DNA of 64,000 nt, taken from Dipetalonema caudispina (Eukaryota; Nematoda; Chromadorea; Rhabditida; Onchocercidae). Shown piece by piece: positions 63,922 through 64,000 of the stretch; position 1 is the first letter of the stretch, and every line of letters starts with the position of its first letter. The stretch lies in assembly GCA_013365325.1 (NCBI GenBank), contig JABVXV010000108.1:62001-126000 (forward strand), read 5' to 3'. The position numbers and the translations under genes were made by a program. The notes below the pieces were generated by a model that saw only the letters and a program-made list of their open reading frames with translations, ran no database searches and had not been told where the DNA came from.

Positions 63922-64000
63922 CTGTAACATTCTTTTTTTTGTTTGTTTGAAACCAAACGATATTTCTGTAGTTTTGATAATTCTCCACTTTTTTTTTTTT
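63922..64000. other. Intron of the G-alpha gene at the window edge
   Basis: On the minus strand an acceptor GTTACAG ends at 63922, preceded by T/A-rich intron sequence. No further exon is visible before the edge. Confidence 0.6.

Overview
The window reads as nuclear DNA of a parasitic nematode, most likely a spirurid or filarial worm. The DNA is strongly A+T-rich. Genes are cut into many short exons by GT-AG introns with TTTCAG-type acceptors. Most genes have a splice-acceptor-like AG a few bases before the start codon, as expected for spliced-leader trans-splicing. All gene models below were built by hand from open frames, splice signals and reading-phase continuity. Product names come from remembered family sequences, not from a search, and the species is inferred.

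Layout. 0.3-2.9 kb (+): an uncharacterised 362-residue protein with an inferred 7-nt microexon and a perfect in-frame 51-bp tandem duplication. 2.9-10.1 kb: mostly intergenic, with one tentative two-exon small gene on the minus strand. 10.1-15.9 kb (+): a syntenin-type tandem PDZ scaffold. 17.0-18.9 kb (-): a small unrecognised multi-exon gene. 18.9-26.9 kb: about 8 kb without a gene I can defend. 26.9-29.0 kb (-): KRR1. 29.4-39.5 kb (+): RBM25. These two are divergent and share a promoter interval of about 0.4 kb. 40.7-44.9 kb (+): DNA primase large subunit (PRIM2). 45.9-48.4 kb (-): Msp1/ATAD1 AAA ATPase. 49.7-52.0 kb (-): a proline-rich single CCCH zinc-finger protein. 54.0-56.1 kb (+): SDE2. 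56.7-60.3 kb (+): a ribosomal L1-domain protein of the RSL1D1/Utp30 type. 60.9-63.9 kb (-): the C-terminal 254 residues of a heterotrimeric G-protein alpha subunit whose 5' end lies beyond the right edge.

Functionally the region is a housekeeping neighbourhood. KRR1 and RSL1D1 act in nucleolar ribosome assembly, RBM25 and SDE2 in pre-mRNA splicing and genome maintenance, PRIM2 in DNA replication, and ATAD1 in outer-mitochondrial-membrane quality control. Same-strand neighbours (RBM25 then PRIM2; SDE2 then RSL1D1) are 0.6-1.2 kb apart and could be loose operons. I see no CRISPR array, tRNA, rRNA, prophage or intact transposon. No unambiguous new biological system is visible. The best leads are the microexon and tandem-repeat gene, the alternative-splicing signals within RBM25 itself, the coding-like block inside its largest intron, and the small minus-strand genes.
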